Assembly: GCA_003481005.1 (NCBI GenBank)
Contig: QUKC01000002.1
Span: 124,001 to 188,000 of the forward strand
Reading direction: 5' to 3'
DNA length: 64,000 bases
DNA from: Firmicutes bacterium TM09-10
Lineage (GTDB): Bacteria; Bacillota; Clostridia; Lachnospirales; Lachnospiraceae
In this document: positions 59,983-64,000 of the stretch, piece by piece
How positions within the stretch are numbered: the first letter of the stretch is position 1
Layout of the letters: each line of letters opens with the position of its first letter
Notes under the pieces: model-generated
Databases searched by the model: none
Seen by the model: the letters and a program-made list of their open reading frames with translations, nothing else
Told to the model about the DNA's origin: nothing
Program-made: the position numbers and the translations under genes

Positions 59983-62202
59983 CTATTTTTTCAGTACAAA
60001 CTCTGCTTTGTTCTCTGTCGTGCTATCGCTTCCGATGAAGACTTCGAAGACGCCATTCTCACTTTCTACACGCTCGTTCTCAGTCAGGAAACGGAGTTCT
60101 TTTTCATTGATAGTAAATTCGACTTTCTGCTCTTCTCCGGGCTGGAGTGTTACTTTGCGGAAATCTTTCAGCTCTTTGACCGGTCGTACCACGGATGCAG
60201 CCACGTCGTGGATGTAAAGCTGTACGGTTTCAGTTCCTGCCGTATCACCGGTATTTTTCACGGTCACAGAGGCTTTGATTTCATTCTCCAGTCCAAGTTC
60301 CGTCTTGTCCAGCGTTACGTCCGAAATTTCAAAGCTCGTATAGCCAAGACCATATCCAAACGGGAACAGCGGTGCATTCGGGATATCGAGGTATTTGGAG
60401 CGGAAGCGGTCCTTATCCTTGCCCGGTACATGCGGTCTTCCGGTAGAATACTCGTTGTAGTGAACCGGCACCTGGCCTACGGAATACGGAAAGCTCATGG
60501 TCAGCTTACCGCTTGGAGCGTATGCACCGAAAACGACGTCTGCGATTGCATTGGCACCTTCGGTACCCGGCATCCATACTTCAAGAACGGCTTTTGCTTT
60601 CGATACGACATCCCGCAGGTCGAGGGGACGGCCGTTGAAGAGAACAACGACAACGTTTTCATTGACTTTAGAAACCCGCTCAAGCAGTCTCTGCTGGATT
60701 TCCGGGATACGGATATTCGCGTTGCTGGTTGCCTCGCCGGACTGCAGACGGTCCTCACCGATCGCAAGAACGACAACGTCGGCCTCCTTTGCTGCGTTTA
60801 CAGCCTCAAGAAGCATTGTCTCCTCTTCCTCCGGTGTATGGGACTGCTCCATCGCTTCACCGAAGCCCTCCAGACGGATGTCAGAACCAAGCATCGGGGA
60901 ACCTGCATGGAAGCTCATGTTTGTCGTATCTGCCTGCGCTTTTACGGCCTCTTCCAGATTTGTCACATCCTTTGCATCTCCGATAAAGGACCAGGAGCCC
61001 ATCAGGTTTCTGCTGTGGACATACGGTCCGACCCAGGCTATTTTTTTCTCCTTGCCAAACGGCAGGATTTTCTCTTCGTTTTTCAGCAGTACAAAGGATT
61101 TTCTTGCGGCTTCTCTTGCCAGATCGCGGTGCTCTTTGCAGAGAATTACCTCTTTTTCTTTCGTCTCGTCTGCGTCTTTATACGCATTTTCAAACAGTCC
61201 CAGTTTGTTTTTCAGTTCCAGAATACGCATACAGGACTCATCGATCAGATCCTCGGAAAGCTTATCCTCTCTTACAAGACGGCACAGGTTTTCGCAGTAA
61301 ATGCCGGTCATCATATCAATGTCAACACCTGCCTCGGCTGAGCGGATAGCTGCCTCCTCGCGGTCTGCGCAGTAGCCGTGGTAAATAATCTCCTCGATCG
61401 CTGCCCAGTCGGAAATCAGAACACCGTCAAATCCCATCTCGTCACGTAGGATGCCGCGCATCAGTTTCTTGTTTCCGGTTGCCGGAACACCGTTTACCGT
61501 GTTGAAGGACGTCATTACCATCGCTGCGCCTGCATCGATGCCGGCTTTGTAGGACGGCAGATAGAAGTCACGGAAGGTATGCTCGGAAAGCTCTACAGTA
61601 TTGTAGTCTCTTCCTGCTGTCGGTGCGCCATAGCCTGCGAAATGCTTCACACAGGAAGCAATTTTGTACGGCTCCTTCAGATCGTCTCCCTGGAATCCAC
61701 GCACCATTCCGGCACAGAACAAGCTGTTCAGATACGGATCCTCACCGGTAGACTCCATGACACGTCCCCATCTTGCATCGCGAACCAGGTCGGTCATCGG
61801 TGCGAAGGTTACGTGAAGGCCGGAAACGGCTGCCTCTTTTGCAGCAACTGCCGCACACTTTTCGGACAGCTCCGGTTCAAACGTTGCGCCCTGTCCCAGC
61901 GGAATCGGGAAAATGGTCTTGAAGCCGTTGATGACATCCATCATGAACAGCATCGGGATATGATGCGGGTGCTGCTCCACGAAATCCTTCTGGATTTTCT
62001 TTAATGTTTCTGCGCCCAGGGTACCCAGAACAGAACCGGAAAGCGCTACATTTTCCGGTGTAAAGCCTTTATCTGCCATCGGTCCCATCGCCGTGATGTC
62101 CATATCTTTATTGAAAAAGGCACCCACCACCTGGCTCATCTGGTTTACTTTTTCTTCCAGCGTCATGTCGGCCAGAAGCTCTTTTAATTTCTGCTCAGTC
62201 AT
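59983..62202 (-). CDS. Family GH3 beta-glucosidase/glycosidase
   Basis: 739 residues. N-terminal TIM barrel with substrate-binding KHFAGYGAP and nucleophile Asp265 in GVLISDWAAIEE; second domain with GEDRLQSGEA (general acid region) and KNEEKILPFGK; C-terminal fibronectin-III-like domain (about 640-735; EISDVTLDKTELGL). No signal peptide, so it works on imported oligosaccharides, releasing beta-linked glucose or xylose. An AraC-type response regulator is encoded upstream on the same strand and may control it. Confidence 0.95.
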   Translation of the reverse strand: MTEQKLKELLADMTLEEKVNQMSQVVGAFFNKDMDITAMGPMADKGFTPENVALSGSVLGTLGAETLKKIQKDFVEQHPHHIPMLFMMDVINGFKTIFPIPLGQGATFEPELSEKCAAVAAKEAAVSGLHVTFAPMTDLVRDARWGRVMESTGEDPYLNSLFCAGMVRGFQGDDLKEPYKIASCVKHFAGYGAPTAGRDYNTVELSEHTFRDFYLPSYKAGIDAGAAMVMTSFNTVNGVPATGNKKLMRGILRDEMGFDGVLISDWAAIEEIIYHGYCADREEAAIRSAEAGVDIDMMTGIYCENLCRLVREDKLSEDLIDESCMRILELKNKLGLFENAYKDADETKEKEVILCKEHRDLAREAARKSFVLLKNEEKILPFGKEKKIAWVGPYVHSRNLMGSWSFIGDAKDVTNLEEAVKAQADTTNMSFHAGSPMLGSDIRLEGFGEAMEQSHTPEEEETMLLEAVNAAKEADVVVLAIGEDRLQSGEATSNANIRIPEIQQRLLERVSKVNENVVVVLFNGRPLDLRDVVSKAKAVLEVWMPGTEGANAIADVVFGAYAPSGKLTMSFPYSVGQVPVHYNEYSTGRPHVPGKDKDRFRSKYLDIPNAPLFPFGYGLGYTSFEISDVTLDKTELGLENEIKASVTVKNTGDTAGTETVQLYIHDVAASVVRPVKELKDFRKVTLQPGEEQKVEFTINEKELRFLTENERVESENGVFEVFIGSDSTTENKAEFVLKK

Positions 62203-62551
62203 TTTTTCCTCCTCTGATATATTGCTGCATTTGTGTGGAGCGCTCTCTGGGTTTTCTCAGAGAGTCTATGGAGTGGGAGATGCTGCCAGGGGACACGTTC
62301 CATTTCCCGCTTAATTATTTGTATATCCATAGTCATGGCTCCTATTATTGATAGATTCTTTAATATGCCAACCTGAGAATCGTATTTAATACGCTCTTTG
62401 CAGTCACCTGAAGTTCCGCTCTCGTAATCGGATATCCAGCTTCCTTATAAAGCTACTTTTCCAACTGAAATTTTACCACATCTGATCCGAAAAAATATCC
62501 CCTGGTCTGACCTTTTTCTTTCACTATTCTGACCTGTTTACTGCTGTTTTG
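62203..62551. other. Leader/promoter region upstream of the GH3 gene
   Basis: No gene supported. Contains a CTCTCT/AGAGAG hairpin near 62248-62269, a perfect 13-base palindrome CGTATTTAATACG (62392-62404) that could be an operator, and a possible promoter near 62345-62375 (TTGGCA about 17 bases before ATAATA, minus strand). Confidence 0.4.
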
Positions 62552-64000
62552 TTATCGTTCTCCAAAGTTTCTTCTGTATTCCAGCGGTGCGTATCCCGTA
62601 TTATCCTTAAACATCTTCGTAAAGTACGAGAAATTACTGTACCCCACATACAGCGACACCGTATTAATCGGCAGTGAGCTCTGTGTCAAAAGCTTTTTCG
62701 CCTCCTCCACCCGCTTTTGAATAATATAATTGCTGATCGAAATACCCTTTTCTTTTTTAAAAATCCGGGACAGATAATCGGTATTCAAAAAGACAAGCTC
62801 CCCAAGCTCTTCCCGGTGAATTTCCTCACGGTAATGTGCATCAATATAGGCGCATACCTGGCTCGTAACTGAATCTGATTTGTTGATGTACTGTCTGTAC
62901 TGCACTGCTTTCCGAACCAGTACCCCGGTATATTCCATCATCTCTTCTCTTCCGTAAAGAGAATTCCGATGCAGATTTTCCATATCCGCATCGGCAAACA
63001 GCGCGTACGCCTTGATTTCCCGTTCCAAAAGCCATGCATACACCACCTGGGTCAGATCGGTACGAAGCGCTACCAGAAATTCTCTGGTAATCATTCCTTC
63101 TCGTTCCGTCCGGTCAAGGTATTTCTGCAGCCGATCCAGCAGCTCCTCCGGTTTTTCCTCCGAAAGCAGAGCTTTCCACAAATCCAGCTCCTTATTTTCG
63201 TAGCTGGTCTGCGGAGCCCGAAATTCGTTCAGAAACAGCACCTCGTTCCGCACGGAAAGGCTTCCCTCCCACATTTTTTGAAGATTCCGGCTCTGCTTTT
63301 GCATCCCCAGTACAGATTCCCACTGTCCGACACCGCACCACAGCTCCGGATAGATTTTTTCATTCATCCACGCAACAAATTGCCGCAGAATTTCACAGTC
63401 CCGCCCGCCGTCCTGCGGAAATGCTTTTTCCCTTGACTGTGTAACAATCCAGTAGATGCCCAGTTCCTGGTAAAAAACAGTATCTACCGCAATATCCGTT
63501 TCCTCATACAGTTCCGACAGCACATTTTCGATCACAAATTCCATGGTCGCCGTATCCCAAATTTCCCGCTTATTGCTCTTTATTTCCGGCATCAGACAAA
63601 TCGGCCGGAAATAGTGTCCCGGTCCGTATGGAAGCTGGCGCTGTGCTGCCGTTTCGCAGAATTTTTCCTCGGAGAAACCGTTTTTCAGCACATTTTTCCA
63701 GATATCCTGCTGCAGAATTTTTCTGTTCTGATTCCACTTGATGCTTTCCTGCCTGAGATCCTGTATTTTCTTTTCTTTCGCAACAGATTCCGCCGCACGC
63801 TGTACGGCCTCCTTCAGCTTTTCAAAATCAATGGGCTTTAGCAGATAATCGACACTGTTCAGCTGTATCGCTCTTCTGGCATAGTCAAACTCCGCATAGC
63901 TTGTCAGGAATATGACCTGGACCTTCAGCTCCTCTTTCCTGACCCACTCCACAAAGTCGAATCCCGTTCCGCCCGGCATCACGATATCACTGATTACAAT
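62552..64000 (-). CDS. AraC-type response regulator (N-terminus cut by window edge)
   Basis: The frame is open to the window edge, 482 codons. It begins in the receiver domain at IVISDIVMPGG with the phospho-acceptor Asp, followed by YLLKPIDFEKLKEAV; about 60 residues at the start are outside. A helical middle (about 130-360) precedes two AraC helix-turn-helices (IHREELGELVFLNTDYLSRIFKKEKG and INTVSLYVGYSNFSYFTKMFKDNTGYAP). This YesN-like type works with a membrane histidine kinase and regulates sugar-utilisation genes; the GH3 gene is the obvious candidate. Confidence 0.92.
   Translation of the reverse strand: MVISDIVMPGGTGFDFVEWVRKEELKVQVIFLTSYAEFDYARRAIQLNSVDYLLKPIDFEKLKEAVQRAAESVAKEKKIQDLRQESIKWNQNRKILQQDIWKNVLKNGFSEEKFCETAAQRQLPYGPGHYFRPICLMPEIKSNKREIWDTATMEFVIENVLSELYEETDIAVDTVFYQELGIYWIVTQSREKAFPQDGGRDCEILRQFVAWMNEKIYPELWCGVGQWESVLGMQKQSRNLQKMWEGSLSVRNEVLFLNEFRAPQTSYENKELDLWKALLSEEKPEELLDRLQKYLDRTEREGMITREFLVALRTDLTQVVYAWLLEREIKAYALFADADMENLHRNSLYGREEMMEYTGVLVRKAVQYRQYINKSDSVTSQVCAYIDAHYREEIHREELGELVFLNTDYLSRIFKKEKGISISNYIIQKRVEEAKKLLTQSSLPINTVSLYVGYSNFSYFTKMFKDNTGYAPLEYRRNFGER

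Noticed and set aside
59950..61341. A 463-codon open frame on the plus strand opposite the GH3 gene
   Set aside because: The GH3 gene has all catalytic motifs; the opposite frame resembles no family and starts before the GH3 terminator.

Overview
The window is a stretch of a low-to-mid GC Bacillota chromosome, most likely a gut Lachnospiraceae (order Eubacteriales). Support: an scfA/scfB (SCIFF RiPP) pair next to secDF and recJ, a CIRCE-controlled groESL operon, HemZ, a TIGR04086-type membrane protein, DUF5685 and DUF5058 families, and consensus sigma-A promoters. Almost every gene is on the minus strand, so transcription runs from high to low coordinates.

Layout. 1-9.1 kb: groES/groEL start, efp, an OmpR-type two-component system, a MATE exporter, a BilS-like flavodoxin, a trio (Zn-ribbon membrane protein, DUF5685, J-domain protein) of unknown job, and a DUF368 membrane protein. 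9.2-12.1 kb: ssrA (tmRNA) on the plus strand, then AT-rich accessory genes (P-loop kinase, MGMT-like protein, DUF3267 metallopeptidase-like protein, a small DUF6061-like protein). 12.2-17 kb: surface-related genes (SH3-SGNH hydrolase, GNAT, acyltransferase, large polytopic membrane protein). 17.4-28.1 kb: scfA-scfB-secDF-recJ, Sfp-type phosphopantetheinyl transferase, ddh, a membrane-anchored amidase and hisS. 28.2-32.1 kb: an apparent operon of DUF5058 protein, second membrane protein, M20 peptidase and PPP-type phosphatase.

32.4-43.5 kb is an accessory zone full of debris: a decayed TetR/alcohol-dehydrogenase locus split by a LanFEG-like ABC transporter with its own two-component system, a truncated GNAT, a Ser-rich surface protein, a tyrosine-recombinase remnant, an intact-looking three-gene DUF3791/DUF3990/unknown cassette (DUF3990 is an ADP-ribosyltransferase-like fold), the 5' part of a group II intron, and a VirD4-TnpV chimera. 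43.6-48.8 kb returns to housekeeping genes: apt-relA-MBL hydrolase-hemZ. 49-57.4 kb: lipoprotein serpin, YdcF, asparaginase, dUTPase, RNase HI, MutS-like ATPase, cytidine deaminase, purine nucleoside phosphorylase (a nucleotide-salvage group). 57.4-64 kb: a fused mannose-1-P guanylyltransferase/mannose-6-P isomerase, a GH3 beta-glucosidase and an AraC-type response regulator cut by the window edge.

The strongest unexplained signals are small non-autonomous repeats. (1) A 35-bp near-perfect palindrome occurs eight times, mostly right behind stop codons. (2) A 163-bp MITE with GTTACAGTTCAC terminal repeats occurs twice in opposite orientation around one small membrane-protein gene; both copies have 8-bp target duplications, and an internal 57-bp hairpin shows three compensatory base-pair changes between copies. 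One palindrome appears to sit inside a relic of this MITE. (3) A multi-hairpin block occurs in two intergenic regions. The best candidate for an undescribed protein system is the DUF3791-DUF3990-80 aa cassette.
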